Shown piece after piece: positions 24,943-33,243 of a stretch of DNA of 45,665 bases (positions within the stretch are counted from its first letter, which is position 1; each line of letters opens with the position of its first letter). The stretch is from positions 1 through 45,665 of the forward strand of contig CAIRXZ010000342.1 in the NCBI GenBank assembly GCA_903882645.1, written 5' to 3'. The notes beneath the pieces were generated by a model. The model was not told the origin of the DNA, ran no database searches, and saw nothing but the letters and a program-made list of their open reading frames with translations. Source of the DNA: an uncultured Acidobacteriia bacterium. GTDB lineage: Bacteria > Acidobacteriota > Terriglobia > Bryobacterales > Bryobacteraceae. Made by a program: the position numbers and the translations under genes.

Positions 24943-25757
24943 CCGCCGCGATTCTTGCGCTCCTGTTCGGACTGCTGATCGGCAGCTTTCTCAACGTGTG
25001 CATCCACCGCTGGCCGCGCGACGAGTCCGTTGTCAGGCCTCGCTCGCATTGCCCTTCGTGCGGGACGACGATCGCGTGGTACGACAATATTCCGCTCCTG
25101 AGCTACGCGCTGCTCGGCGGGCGCTGCCGCCATTGCCGCGCCCATATCTCCGTCCGCTACCCCGTCGTCGAGGCGCTCGCCGGGCTGCTCTTCTTCTATT
25201 TCGTCCGGACGCTCGGGCCCACGCCCGCCGCGTTCAAGATGTGCGTGTTCGCGGCCATGCTGGTGGTCCTCTTTTTCTCCGACCTCGAAGAGCGCATTCT
25301 GCCGGACGAGCTGACGCTGGGCGGCGCCCTGGCGGGCCTGGTGTTCGCGCTGTTCGTGCCCATGCCGGACGTCACTGCGCACTTCGCCGCGGACATGGCG
25401 TTCCTGATCGCCGGCGTGAACCTGACCGGCGCGGCGGAATCCCTGGCCGAATCCGCGCTCGGCGCCGTCCTCCCCGCCGCTTTCCTTTGGGGCGCCGGCT
25501 GGCTCTATCGGAAGGTGCGGCGCCGCGACGGCCTGGGGCTTGGGGACGTGAAATTCATGGTAATGGCGGGCAGCTTTCTCGGGGTTCGCGGCGTCCTGTT
25601 CACCTTGTTCCTGGGGTCGCTCTGCGGCGCCATTCTGGGCGGCGCCTACGAGTTCTTCAAACGCAAGGACCCGGCGACGTACGGGCTTCCCTTCGGCACG
25701 TTCCTGGCCGGGGCCGCGCTGATCGTAGCCATGCTGGCGCAGCGAATCCTGGGGTAG
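24939..25757 (+). CDS. pilD: Type IV prepilin peptidase / N-methyltransferase
   Basis: A 272-residue inner-membrane aspartic protease that cleaves the leader of type IV pilins and pseudopilins and methylates the new N-terminus. The start GTG overlaps the preceding stop (GTGA). Residues 1-20 are the first helix with the GSFLNVCIHR motif. The cytoplasmic domain carries the two Cys pairs C38/C41 and C63/C66. The catalytic aspartates are D115 in FFSDLEERILPDE and D203 in GLGLGDVKF. There are about eight membrane helices. No pilin or secretion genes are in the window, so the gene is detached from its usual pilB/pilC partners and linked to glycosyltransferases instead. Confidence 0.94.
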   Translation: MTAAILALLFGLLIGSFLNVCIHRWPRDESVVRPRSHCPSCGTTIAWYDNIPLLSYALLGGRCRHCRAHISVRYPVVEALAGLLFFYFVRTLGPTPAAFKMCVFAAMLVVLFFSDLEERILPDELTLGGALAGLVFALFVPMPDVTAHFAADMAFLIAGVNLTGAAESLAESALGAVLPAAFLWGAGWLYRKVRRRDGLGLGDVKFMVMAGSFLGVRGVLFTLFLGSLCGAILGGAYEFFKRKDPATYGLPFGTFLAGAALIVAMLAQRILG

Positions 25758-25804
25758 GAACCGGCGGATGGCGGCGCCAAGCGGGCCCGGCTCTCACGTG
25801 GGGC

Positions 25805-25861
25805 CGGGCCTTTTGGCCCGCGATGACGCCTTCCGGCGTCATCAACCGGGCGTCAGCCCGG
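25805..25861. repeat. Three consecutive 4-nt-loop hairpins
   Basis: CGGGCC-TTTT-GGCCCG (25805-25820), GATGACGCC-TTCC-GGCGTCATC (25822-25843) and CCGGGC-GTCA-GCCCGG (25846-25861) are all perfect stems, in a row, in the 180-base gap after the prepilin peptidase gene. They may terminate that operon or be a cluster of REP-like elements. Confidence 0.6.
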
Positions 25862-25937
25862 CCCAGTCGGCCCGCGCGATCGTCCCCGCCACGTAACGCC
25901 CGCGGCCGCGAACCAGTCTATTCTTAAATAAGCGACC

Positions 25938-26447
25938 GTGCTTCCGGGGAATACAAGAATTAGCCGACTGGCCCTGCGGGCGACCTGTGTCTTGGCGCTG
26001 TCCTGCGCCGCGGCGCTTCCGGCCGATGCGCCGATGGTCCCCCTCACCGTGTGCGAGGTGGTCCGCGACTTGCCGTCGCGCGACGGCCAGGGCATCGCGG
26101 TCCTGGGCCGCTACTCGTTCCGGACCGGCGGCGTCTTGCTGGGCGAGCAGGCTTGCGATCCGCCGGTGAAGGAGACGCCGCAGTTCCGGCTGGTGGAAGA
26201 CGGGAAGGACGGCCCCAAACCTCCCGGCGGTTTCGATCTGGATGCGGCGGCGCTGCAACGCAAGCTGGCCGACGTGCGGAAGCGCACATCGCTCGCGAAG
26301 TTCCGCTTCGGAACGCCGGATTACGACCGCTGGGCGGTGGTCTACGGGCGCGTTCAAGCGCGCCAGGGACAGGACGCCGCGAAAGCCCCCGCGGACTTGG
26401 TGTTCCGGGGCGATGGCGTAGTACTATTCGTCCAGGCGGATCAGTGA
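25938..26447 (+). CDS. Secreted protein of unknown function
   Basis: A 169-residue protein starting at a GTG. A signal peptide is clear (basic n-region, then LALRATCVLALSCAAALPADA). The mature part has the pattern LTVCEVVRDLPSRDGQGIAVLGRYSFR, a strand-rich start, a conserved-looking EQACDPP and, near the end, FGTPDYDRWAVVYGRVQAR, which suggests a small beta-barrel of the kind found in many acidobacterial exported proteins. I do not recognise a named family. It lies between the prepilin peptidase and an epimerase in the same direction, 180 bases from the former with hairpins between, so it is probably its own transcription unit. Confidence 0.7.
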   Translation: MLPGNTRISRLALRATCVLALSCAAALPADAPMVPLTVCEVVRDLPSRDGQGIAVLGRYSFRTGGVLLGEQACDPPVKETPQFRLVEDGKDGPKPPGGFDLDAAALQRKLADVRKRTSLAKFRFGTPDYDRWAVVYGRVQARQGQDAAKAPADLVFRGDGVVLFVQADQ

Positions 26448-26473
26448 GCCACCGCTCCTGGCCTGTCTTGTAG

Positions 26474-26493
26474 GGGTCGGGCATGCCCGGCCC
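26474..26493. repeat. Palindrome of the GGGTCGGGCATGCCCGACCC type
   Basis: A 10-bp stem without loop and with one G-T pair (GGGTCGGGCA/TGCCCGGCCC). It lies just before the RBS (AGGAG, 26494-26498) of the epimerase gene. Related copies are at 27401 and 29133. Confidence 0.6.
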
Positions 26494-26506
26494 AGGAGCT
26501 GACAGC

Positions 26507-27400
26507 GTGAAGATCGCAATATCGGGAGCGTCCGGGCTGATTGGGCGGCGGCTGCTCAAGGTACTCGGCAAAGCGGGCCATGCATTGCATGTTCTCAGCC
26601 GCCACGCGGGCACGAACCTGCCGCCCGGCGTGCGGCTCTCGGTATGGGACCCGGCCAAGGGCGAGCCGCCCGCCGAAGCGTTGCGCGATGCGGACGCGGT
26701 GGTGCATCTTGCGGGCGAGAACGTGGCCCAGAGATGGACGGCGGAGTCCAAGCGCCGCATCCTCGAAAGCCGGGTGGCCGGCACGCGCAGCCTGGTGGAG
26801 GCGCTCCGGAAGCTGCCGCGCCGGCCTGCCGCGCTGATTTGCGCTTCGGCGGTGGGATACTACGGCTCACGGGGAGACGAGGTTCTCACGGAGGCATCCG
26901 CCCCGGGGACCGGCTTCCTCCCGGACGTCTGCATGGCGTGGGAGCGCGAAGCGCAAACCGCGGAGACGCTGGGCATGCGGGTAGCCCGGATACGCATCGG
27001 CGTGGCGCTCGACCGCCGCGGCGGCGCCCTCGCGCGCATGTTGCCTCCTTTCCACGCGGGCGTGGGCGGTAGGCTCGGCGATGGCCGCCAGTGGATGTCC
27101 TGGATTCACCTGGAAGACTTGGCGGAGCTATTCCGGTTCGCGGTGGAGAACCCCGTCGGGGGACCCGTGAACGCCGTAGCCCCGGAGCCGCTGACGAACG
27201 CCGGTTTCACACGGGAGTTGGCCCGCGCCCTGCACCGCCCGGCCATCTTCCCGATGCCCAAGCTGGCCCTGCGCCTCCTGTTCGGCGAGATGTCCGAGGT
27301 GCTGCTGGCGAGCCAGCGCGCGCTTCCGCAAGCCGCCCAGGCCGCCGGGTTCCTATTCCGCTTTTCCCAGTTGGGCCCGGCGCTGGCGGATCTGCTGTAG
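26507..27400 (+). CDS. TIGR01777 family NAD(P)-binding epimerase (YfcH/SDR39U1)
   Basis: A 297-residue extended short-chain dehydrogenase-like protein. The Rossmann start VKIAISGASGLIGRRLL has the glycine motif; VVHLAGENVAQRWT, SAVGYYGSRGDEVLTE, and LGDGRQWMSWIHLEDL are hallmark stretches of the TIGR01777 group. The GTG at 26507 is chosen because it directly precedes the Rossmann strand and has AGGAG eight bases away; the ATG at 26483 lies inside a palindromic repeat. Relatives include human SDR39U1 and E. coli YfcH. Their substrates are not known. It has full length, with an intact YxxxG-type site. Confidence 0.9.
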   Translation: MKIAISGASGLIGRRLLKVLGKAGHALHVLSRHAGTNLPPGVRLSVWDPAKGEPPAEALRDADAVVHLAGENVAQRWTAESKRRILESRVAGTRSLVEALRKLPRRPAALICASAVGYYGSRGDEVLTEASAPGTGFLPDVCMAWEREAQTAETLGMRVARIRIGVALDRRGGALARMLPPFHAGVGGRLGDGRQWMSWIHLEDLAELFRFAVENPVGGPVNAVAPEPLTNAGFTRELARALHRPAIFPMPKLALRLLFGEMSEVLLASQRALPQAAQAAGFLFRFSQLGPALADLL

Positions 27401-27420
27401 GGGCCGGGCACGCCCGGCCC
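27401..27420. repeat. Palindrome directly after the epimerase stop codon
   Basis: GGGCCGGGC-AC-GCCCGGCCC is a perfect 9-bp stem that begins on the base after the stop codon. It belongs to the same group as 26474 and 29133. Confidence 0.6.
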
Positions 27421-27451
27421 GCGCAGGCCAGCAGGTCCGCGCCACTTGCTC

Positions 27452-28255
27452 CTATTTCCCGCCGCCCGCGCCCTCCCGCTGGTACACCCTCACATAGTCC
27501 ACCAGCATCCGCTGCGGGAACTGCGTCGTGGCGTCCGGATTTCCAGGCCATTGGCCGCCCACGGCGACGTTCATGATCAGGAAAAACGGATGGTCGTAGG
27601 CCCAGGTGGTTCCCGCTGGAATGCCCGTCGATAGCAGCTTGTGATAGGAATTGCCGTCCACGAAGAACTCGATGCTGCCCGGGTTCCACTCCACCGAGTA
27701 CACGTGGAAATCGTCGGCGAATCGCGTTCCCGCGGGCAGCGCGTGCGGTTTGCCGATGCCGTTGCCGCCGGAATAGCCCGGTCCGTGGACCGTGCCGTGA
27801 ACCGTGGAAGGCTCCTTGCCGATGTTCTCCATGACGTCGATCTCGCCGATCGCCGGCCAACCGCGGGCCTTGGAGTTGTCGCCCAGCATCCAGAACGCCG
27901 GCCAGATCCCCTGGCCAAATGGGATCTTGATGCGGGCTTCGATCTTGCCGTAGGTGAATGAACACAGCCCCTGGGTCTTCAACCGCGCCGACGTGTATCC
28001 GGTGTCCGTTTTCTGGGCCTCGATCACCAGGTTCCCGGCGCCGTCCATGTAGGAGTTGTCGCGGGAATTGGTGTAGTTCTCCAGCTCGCGGTTGCCCCAG
28101 CCGCTGGCCCCCAGGTCGTACGTCCACTTGGCCGGGTCCGGCGCCGAGCGGGCCGGGCCGTTGAATTCGTCGCTCCACACGAGCTTCCAGTCGTTCTGCG
28201 CCAGGGCCGGGGCAGCCATGGCCGCCACAACCACCAGCACGCGCGCAAAGGTCAT
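27452..28255 (-). CDS. Secreted GH16 beta-glucanase
   Basis: A 267-residue glycoside hydrolase family 16 enzyme, with a signal peptide (residues 1-19, ending APALA-QND). The catalytic motif is GEIDVME with nucleophile E138, D140 and acid/base E143. The aromatic WSDEFNG start, WGNRELENYTNS, YGKIEARIKIPFGQGIWPAFWMLG (in pieces) and the C-terminal MLVDYVRVYQ are typical of bacterial laminarinases (endo-1,3-beta-glucanases). Fungal or algal beta-glucan degradation is a fair inference for a soil acidobacterium, but lichenase or another GH16 activity cannot be excluded. It is a single gene on the minus strand, with an inverted-repeat element just upstream. Confidence 0.93.
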   Translation of the reverse strand: MTFARVLVVVAAMAAPALAQNDWKLVWSDEFNGPARSAPDPAKWTYDLGASGWGNRELENYTNSRDNSYMDGAGNLVIEAQKTDTGYTSARLKTQGLCSFTYGKIEARIKIPFGQGIWPAFWMLGDNSKARGWPAIGEIDVMENIGKEPSTVHGTVHGPGYSGGNGIGKPHALPAGTRFADDFHVYSVEWNPGSIEFFVDGNSYHKLLSTGIPAGTTWAYDHPFFLIMNVAVGGQWPGNPDATTQFPQRMLVDYVRVYQREGAGGGK

Positions 28256-28300
28256 GTCCTGAGTATCGCGCGAATCGCGGGTCGGGGTTTGCCCACAAGC

Positions 28301-28375
28301 AACCGCTCCCTGACGGTCGCGGCTCGTAATGATGTGCGCTCCTGCGCAACGAGCCGCGACCGTCAGGGAGCGGTT
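28301..28375. repeat. REPIN-like element: perfect 27-bp inverted repeat
   Basis: The arm 28301-28327 (starting AACCGCTCCCTGACGG) is the exact reverse complement of 28349-28375, with a 21-nt spacer. A single copy of the same arm is at 5817-5841. Two REP-type units in opposite orientation around a short spacer are the definition of a REPIN. It lies between the GH16 start and the ABC ATPase stop. Confidence 0.75.
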
Positions 28376-28390
28376 GGTGTGGCTATCTCG

Positions 28391-29095
28391 TTAGCCGGAC
28401 GCGCCCGAAGCCTTCTCCCCCTCCAGCAACTCGCCCTTTTCCAGGTGATAGACCCGGCTCGCGAACTGGGCGGCGTGCGGATCGTGCGTCACCATGACGA
28501 CGGTCTTTCCGAATTCCTTGTTGAGCCTCCCGAGGACCGTCAGGACTTCCAGCGCGGACGCCGCGTCCAGATTGCCGGTCGGCTCGTCGGCCAGGATCAG
28601 GGCCGGGTCCGTCACGATCGCGCGCGCGATGGCCACGCGTTGCTCCTGGCCGCCGGAAAGCTGCCGCGGATAGTGCGACAACCGGTCGCCCAGACCGACC
28701 AATTGCAGCGCCGTGGTTGCGTGCGCGATCCGCTCGGCCTTCTTCAAATTGGTGAGCTTGAGGGGCAGTTCGACGTTCTCCAGCGCGGTGAGCACGGGAA
28801 TCAGGTTGAACTGCTGGAACACGAAGCCCACATGCTCGTTGCGCCAATGCGCGATCTGGCGCTCGCCCAACTCGCGCAGGTTGTGGCCGAGCACCTGGAT
28901 CTCGCCTTCGGTGGGCCGGTCCATCGCGGCGATCAGGTGCAGCAGCGTGGATTTGCCCGAACCGGACGGCCCCATCAGCGACACAAATTCGCCCTTGCCG
29001 ATCTCCAGGCTCACGTTTTGCAGCGCGATTACGTGGAATTCGTCGCGCATGTATTCTTTGGTGAGATTGCGTGTTGCGATGATGGCTTCGCCCAT
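28391..29095 (-). CDS. ABC transporter ATP-binding protein (MacB/LolD type)
   Basis: A 234-residue ATPase. Walker A is GPSGSGKST (42-50), the Q-loop [10 protein letters not shown], the signature LSGGQ (146-150), Walker B ILADEP (167-172) and the switch histidine in VVMVTHDPH. The spacing and GNLD motif place it in the o228/LolD/MacB-ATPase group, which works with FtsX-type permeases in mechanotransmission or export rather than ordinary substrate import. It is the last gene of a minus-strand set of two permeases and an adaptor. It is the only ATPase for four such permeases in the window. Confidence 0.93.
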   Translation of the reverse strand: MGEAIIATRNLTKEYMRDEFHVIALQNVSLEIGKGEFVSLMGPSGSGKSTLLHLIAAMDRPTEGEIQVLGHNLRELGERQIAHWRNEHVGFVFQQFNLIPVLTALENVELPLKLTNLKKAERIAHATTALQLVGLGDRLSHYPRQLSGGQEQRVAIARAIVTDPALILADEPTGNLDAASALEVLTVLGRLNKEFGKTVVMVTHDPHAAQFASRVYHLEKGELLEGEKASGASG

Positions 29096-29132
29096 GATCT
29101 TAGATTCCGACTCCCGATCCCACTCCGCCGCC

Positions 29133-29160
29133 GTAGGGGTCGGGCATGCCCGACCCCTAC
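29133..29160. repeat. Perfect 28-nt palindrome
   Basis: GTAGGGGTCGGGCA is followed by its exact reverse complement with no loop. It fills the gap between the adaptor stop and the ATPase start. Shorter versions are at 26474 and 27401. Confidence 0.7.
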
Positions 29161-29171
29161 CCAGTCCTCCG

Positions 29172-30506
29172 CTAAACCTTCCGCCGCACCCTGTCCCCGT
29201 CCTTCAGACCGGCCGGGGGATTCACAATCAGGTCCTCGCCGCCGATCAACCCATCCTCGATCCGGATTCCCTGCCCGCTCACCGCGCCCGTCTTGACCGG
29301 CCTGCGCACGGCCCTGCCATCCAGAACCACGAACACCGCGTTGTCGCGAACGGCCGAGGCCGGCACGATCACCACCGCCCTGGCCGGGGCGCCGGCGCCC
29401 GCGGCGGTTTTCTCATCGGAGATAAACGCCACGCTCGCGTTCATTTCAGGCCGCAGATACTCGTCCGGCTTGGCGATTTTCACCTTCACCTGCACGGTGG
29501 CCTTCTGGCGGTTGGCTTCCGGCGAAATCTCCTTGATAAAGCCCTCGTATTTACGGTCCGGGAACGCGTCCGTGGTCACGATGCCGCGCTGGCCCGAGCG
29601 CAGCTTGCCGAAATCGCTCTGGCTGATGTCCAGCTCCACCTCCAGATCGCTGAGGTCCGCCTCCGATACCACGTAGCCCTTGGCGCCGCGGTCGCCCACG
29701 AAGCTGGTGGTGAGGAACTCGCCCTTCTCCACCGCCCGCTCCAGAATCGTGCCGGTGACCGGCGCCTTGATCACCGTATCGTTCAGGTTGGTTTCGGCGT
29801 ACGCGACGATGCCCTTGGCCTGCTCCAATTGGCCGCGCAACGCGTCGATCTCCTCCTGCCGCGGACCGATCTTGACCAGGTCGTAGGACTTCTCGGCCGC
29901 GTTGAGCTTGGCCGCGGCGCTGTCGTAACGCGCCTGCGCGTCGTCGAGCGTTTGCTGCGCCGCGAGGTTCTCCCCTAGAAGCTCTTTCGTGCGCTTCAAG
30001 CTAACGCGGGCATTTTCGAGATCCGACTTGGCGGAGTTCACGTTGGCGGCCGCCTGCGCGATCTCCTCGGGACGCGAGCCGTGCAGCGCCTCATCCAGCT
30101 TGGCTTGCAGCATGGCGAGTTGCCCCTTGGCCTGCTGAACCTGCGCCTGGTACTCGTCGTCTTCCAGGCGAACCAGCACCTGACCCTCCTGCACGCGGTC
30201 GCCCTTCTCGACGCCGATCCATTTCACCTTGCCGATAACCTTGGCGGCCACTTCGATGGTATGCGCCGCCACAATGTAGCCGGTGGCGTTGAGGACCACG
30301 CCCTGCGGCGCGGCGGAGGCGCTAATGGCGGCGACCCGCTGAACGTCCACCAGCGGCGCCGCGTCCGCGTTCCGCGAGATCAGCCGCCAGGCGCCCAGTA
30401 AGACGATGAGCAAGACGCCGGCGACAATCCAGGCCGTGGCCCATCTCGAGGCCCGCGGCTCCCGCCGCTTGTCGCGATCAATCTTCAGATTCTTCAGTTC
30501 AGCCAT
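29172..30506 (-). CDS. Periplasmic adaptor of an ABC export system (MacA/HlyD type)
   Basis: A 444-residue membrane fusion protein. One N-terminal membrane anchor (about 24-44, [14 protein letters not shown]), a lipoyl half-domain ([19 protein letters not shown] ... [18 protein letters not shown]), a long coiled coil at about 115-245 rich in Ala/Gln/Glu, the second lipoyl half ([20 protein letters not shown]) and a beta-barrel domain complete the usual plan. It links the inner-membrane permease to an outer-membrane channel such as TolC, which is not encoded here. The start lies 8-9 bases after a heptamer array that provides GAAGG as a possible RBS. It sits between permeases upstream and the ATPase downstream. 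Confidence 0.92.
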   Translation of the reverse strand: MAELKNLKIDRDKRREPRASRWATAWIVAGVLLIVLLGAWRLISRNADAAPLVDVQRVAAISASAAPQGVVLNATGYIVAAHTIEVAAKVIGKVKWIGVEKGDRVQEGQVLVRLEDDEYQAQVQQAKGQLAMLQAKLDEALHGSRPEEIAQAAANVNSAKSDLENARVSLKRTKELLGENLAAQQTLDDAQARYDSAAAKLNAAEKSYDLVKIGPRQEEIDALRGQLEQAKGIVAYAETNLNDTVIKAPVTGTILERAVEKGEFLTTSFVGDRGAKGYVVSEADLSDLEVELDISQSDFGKLRSGQRGIVTTDAFPDRKYEGFIKEISPEANRQKATVQVKVKIAKPDEYLRPEMNASVAFISDEKTAAGAGAPARAVVIVPASAVRDNAVFVVLDGRAVRRPVKTGAVSGQGIRIEDGLIGGEDLIVNPPAGLKDGDRVRRKV

Positions 30507-30514
30507 AAGAAAAA

Positions 30515-30538
30515 GCCTTCAGCCATCAGCCTTCAGCC
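30515..30538 (-). repeat. Heptamer array at the adaptor start
   Basis: Read on the minus strand: GGC, then TGAAGGC, TGATGGC and TGAAGGC units, ending nine bases before the ATG at 30506. The last GAAGG can pair with the 16S rRNA tail, so the array probably supplies the ribosome binding site. The same array is at 35364-35386. Confidence 0.7.
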
Positions 30539-30626
30539 AAAACCTCCCGGAACCTCGCCCCCCTGTTCTTCATTGTTCTCACATCCAGTAGGCAAAGCCG
30601 CCGGCTTTCAGCCAAGCGTTCACTAA

Positions 30627-30650
30627 GCTGATGGCTGACGGCTCATGGCT
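30627..30650 (+). repeat. Inverted heptamer array
   Basis: GCTGATG, GCTGACG, GCTCATG and GCT lie eight bases below the stop codon of the permease at 30658. In orientation it is opposite to the array at 30515, so the two could pair across the 90-base interval. Confidence 0.6.
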
Positions 30651-30657
30651 GCCTTCA

Positions 30658-31821
30658 TCACGCCTCCCGCAGCGCCGTAAGGATCTCCTTCTTAGATGCC
30701 ATTCGCGCCGGAAAAAGTCCGCCGATGCTGCCTAAGACCACGGCGAACGCCATCCCGATAGCCATGCTCCGGGGGGTGACGCGGAAATCGAACGCCATCT
30801 CCGCGAAGTTGGTGCTGCCGATCCCGGTGGTAATGCCGTTCAGCGGGAGCGCCAGCAGGCAGCCCAGCGCGCCGCCCAGCGCCGAAAGCAACACGGCCTC
30901 CACCCAGAAACTGAACAGAATGCTGCCGCGCGAGAAGCCCAGGACGCGCAGCGTGCCGATTTCCCGCGCACGGCGGGCCACCGCCGCGTACATCGTATTC
31001 ATAGCGGCGAAGCTGCTGCCGATAGCCATGATGATGGAAACGAAGATCCCGGTGTACTCGACTGGCGCAGCCTGGCTGGTCTGTAATTCGTAGTACTGCC
31101 GTTCCGGCATGGCGGTCATGTCCAGCCGTTGGTCGTTGGAGATATCGTTGACCAGGGCCTTGGCCGCCACCTCGTCGGTGGCGCGCACGAGGGCGGAACT
31201 GAGCACCTCTACGCGCTGAAGGTCGGCGGCGATCTGGTTCAGGTCGCCCCAGATCTCGCTCGCCTGCGCGCTGTCGCCCGCCGCCATTACTCCCACGATG
31301 TCCCAATCGCTGCGGCCGAGCTTGATCTTCTTGCCGATCTGCGCGTCGGGGAACCGTCCAGCCGCCGTCCTGCCGACCACCAACTCATGCCGTCCCTGCT
31401 CGAACCATCGTCCGCTCTCGATATGCAAGCCCTGGCGCATTTCGATGCCCGCCGGGGGCACGCCGCGAACGGTCAGGTTCGCCCCATTGGGGTTCTCCAC
31501 GTTGGCCAGGTTGACCACCGTCACCACCTCGAGCGACGCTAGCGGTTGGCCGTCGCGTCCCGCCGCGATCCCCCGTTTGAATTTCAAATCCTGGAACTGC
31601 GCGCGGGTGAAGTTGCTGACCAGCTCGGATTCCGACCCCTTGCGCAGCGCCAGCACGTTGAGAGGGTCGCCGGAAGCGGAAAGCGTTGCGCGCAGCCCGC
31701 TCACCAGTCCCAGAATGGAGAGCAGCACGGCCACCGTCAGCCCGATTCCGAGCGCCGTCATGAACGTCGTGGTCTTCCGGACCACCAGATTGCGCAAGTT
31801 GTAGGCGAGAGGAATGGCCAT
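30658..31821 (-). CDS. ABC transporter permease, FtsX/MacB type
   Basis: A 387-residue permease with four membrane helices: one near the N-terminus (TFMTALGIGLTVAVLLSILGLV) and three near the C-terminus within the FtsX domain (GIFVSIIMAIGSSFAAMNTMY, ILFSFWVEAVLLSALGGALGC and AIGMAFAVVLGSIGGLFPA). A periplasmic MacB-like domain of about 200 residues lies between. The ATG at 31821 gives MAIPLAYNLRNL, the family start; an upstream in-frame codon would run into the preceding gene. One base separates it from the preceding permease stop, so they are co-translated and probably pair as a heterodimer. Confidence 0.9.
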   Translation of the reverse strand: MAIPLAYNLRNLVVRKTTTFMTALGIGLTVAVLLSILGLVSGLRATLSASGDPLNVLALRKGSESELVSNFTRAQFQDLKFKRGIAAGRDGQPLASLEVVTVVNLANVENPNGANLTVRGVPPAGIEMRQGLHIESGRWFEQGRHELVVGRTAAGRFPDAQIGKKIKLGRSDWDIVGVMAAGDSAQASEIWGDLNQIAADLQRVEVLSSALVRATDEVAAKALVNDISNDQRLDMTAMPERQYYELQTSQAAPVEYTGIFVSIIMAIGSSFAAMNTMYAAVARRAREIGTLRVLGFSRGSILFSFWVEAVLLSALGGALGCLLALPLNGITTGIGSTNFAEMAFDFRVTPRSMAIGMAFAVVLGSIGGLFPARMASKKEILTALREA

Positions 31822-31822
31822 G

Positions 31823-32983
31823 TTAGTCCGTGCTCCGAAGCGCGTCGACGATCGGCGTGCGCGCGGCGCCAACCGCGGGCACGAGCGAGCTGAGCAGCCC
31901 GATGGCGCAGGCAACGCCAATGCAGGCCAGCGCCACGGGAATCTGGAACGGAGGAATGTGAGGCAGCATCCCGCCGTAGGGACTCTTGCCGATGCCCGCC
32001 GTCAGCCCCATGGAAATCAGGTAGCCAACCGCCCCGCCCGCCACGGAAATCAGGCCCGCCTCGCCGAGGATGACGCCCAGAATGACCGCCGGCGTGAATC
32101 CAAGCGTTTTCAGTACGCCCACCTCGCGGACGCGCTCGCGCACGGACATCGCCATGGTGTTGGCCGAAACCAGCAGGATCGTGAACATCACCGCCCCGGA
32201 GATGCCGATCAAAAGCGCCTTTACGTTGCCCAGTAGCGCCAGGAAGCCCACGGTGAAGGCCTGCTCGGATTCGGTTTTAGTCTGCGCCGTGGAGTTGCGA
32301 AACTCCGCGTCGATGGCTTCGCCGATGCGGCCGCCGTGGCTGGGATCGTCCATCATGACGTAGAAAGCGCCGACCTCTCCGCGCCGGCCCTCGGGCAGCG
32401 TCTGCTCCAGGTAGTCGCGGCTGAAGAACATCACGTCGCTCGAGCGCGGGCTGTCGAATATGCCGCGGACCGTGAACTCGTATTTCCCGGGGAAGATGTC
32501 GCCCACCAGGTTGATGCGGTCGCCCACGTGGAAGTTCAAGTTGTTGGCCAGGTCGCGGCCCACCACGCAGGCCGTCCGCTCGCGCTCAAACGCCTTCCTC
32601 TGGTCCGAGGGCATGCTGTACTCGGGGAACATGGCGAAGAGCTTGTCGGGTTCAATGGCGAGACGCGCGAAAAAGTTCTTCGGATCGCGCGCGTCCTTGT
32701 ACGTTCCGCCGAACCACTGCGAGATCATGACGCCACGCACGCCGGGTACCTGCCTGATACGCGCCGCGTAGAATTCCGGAATCTCCACAGTCAAGGAAAT
32801 GCGGTTGCGCACCACCATCCGCAGCGCCTCCTCGGGGGCCGGGGCGGTCAGATAAAACGCATGATAGATCGAGATCATCACGCCCAGCAGGCACATGGAA
32901 ACCGCGATGCTCGCTACCGTCAGGACGGTCCTGCGCCGGTTGCGCCAGCAGTTTTTCAGAATGAGAGGCAGGTAACGAAGCAT
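31823..32983 (-). CDS. ABC transporter permease, FtsX/MacB type
   Basis: A 386-residue permease with the same plan: LPLILKNCWRNRRRTVLTV opening, first helix at about 20-42, a periplasmic domain, then an FtsX domain with the conserved AVMFTILLVSANTMAMSVRERVREVGVLKTLGF stretch (seen in part) and two last helices ending SLVPAVGAARTPIVDALR. It is the first gene of the second export module. It pairs with the downstream permease and should use the ATPase at 28391. Sequence does not reveal the transported substrate; related systems export peptides, lipids or antibiotics. Confidence 0.9.
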   Translation of the reverse strand: MLRYLPLILKNCWRNRRRTVLTVASIAVSMCLLGVMISIYHAFYLTAPAPEEALRMVVRNRISLTVEIPEFYAARIRQVPGVRGVMISQWFGGTYKDARDPKNFFARLAIEPDKLFAMFPEYSMPSDQRKAFERERTACVVGRDLANNLNFHVGDRINLVGDIFPGKYEFTVRGIFDSPRSSDVMFFSRDYLEQTLPEGRRGEVGAFYVMMDDPSHGGRIGEAIDAEFRNSTAQTKTESEQAFTVGFLALLGNVKALLIGISGAVMFTILLVSANTMAMSVRERVREVGVLKTLGFTPAVILGVILGEAGLISVAGGAVGYLISMGLTAGIGKSPYGGMLPHIPPFQIPVALACIGVACAIGLLSSLVPAVGAARTPIVDALRSTD

Positions 32984-33134
32984 ACCGGGTGGCTTACGTA
33001 TTATCCCAAAGATTCCTCGCCGCGCGAGAACCGCTTAAGGCCTGTCGCGAAATAACATTACCAGCGGCCGTTGTGGCGTACGCTTTAGCGTGCTGTGGCG
33101 CGCTTCAGCTCGCCATCTTCGGAGGGCCGCCAGA

Positions 33135-33154
33135 CCGTGGGCTGAAGCCCACGG
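33135..33154. repeat. Perfect hairpin CCGTGGGC / GCCCACGG
   Basis: An 8-bp stem with a TGAA loop, of the same sequence group as 17897 and 40977. Confidence 0.55.
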
Positions 33155-33211
33155 CTGGAGTTTCTACATTCCTGTGAAATTATCTGAGTGATCGGAGCGC
33201 TTGATTTGGTG

Positions 33212-33233
33212 GGGCAGGCGGTTTCGCCTGCCC
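33212..33233. repeat. REP-like hairpin ten bases upstream of the RAYT remnant
   Basis: GGGCAGGCG-GTTT-CGCCTGCCC is a perfect 9-bp stem. A second copy with CTTT loop is at 42269-42288. A REP next to a RAYT gene is the usual genetic arrangement. Confidence 0.65.
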
Positions 33234-33243
33234 GGCCCCTGGC

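Larger units (their letters stand above)
32984..33243. other. Repeat-filled intergenic region upstream of the second export module
   Basis: No gene is visible between 32984 and the RAYT fragment at 33244. The stretch holds two stems: CCGTGGGC-TGAA-GCCCACGG (33135-33154) and GGGCAGGCG-GTTT-CGCCTGCCC (33212-33233). The promoter of the module should also be here, probably within 100 bases of 32983; I see no convincing -35/-10 pair. Confidence 0.5.
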
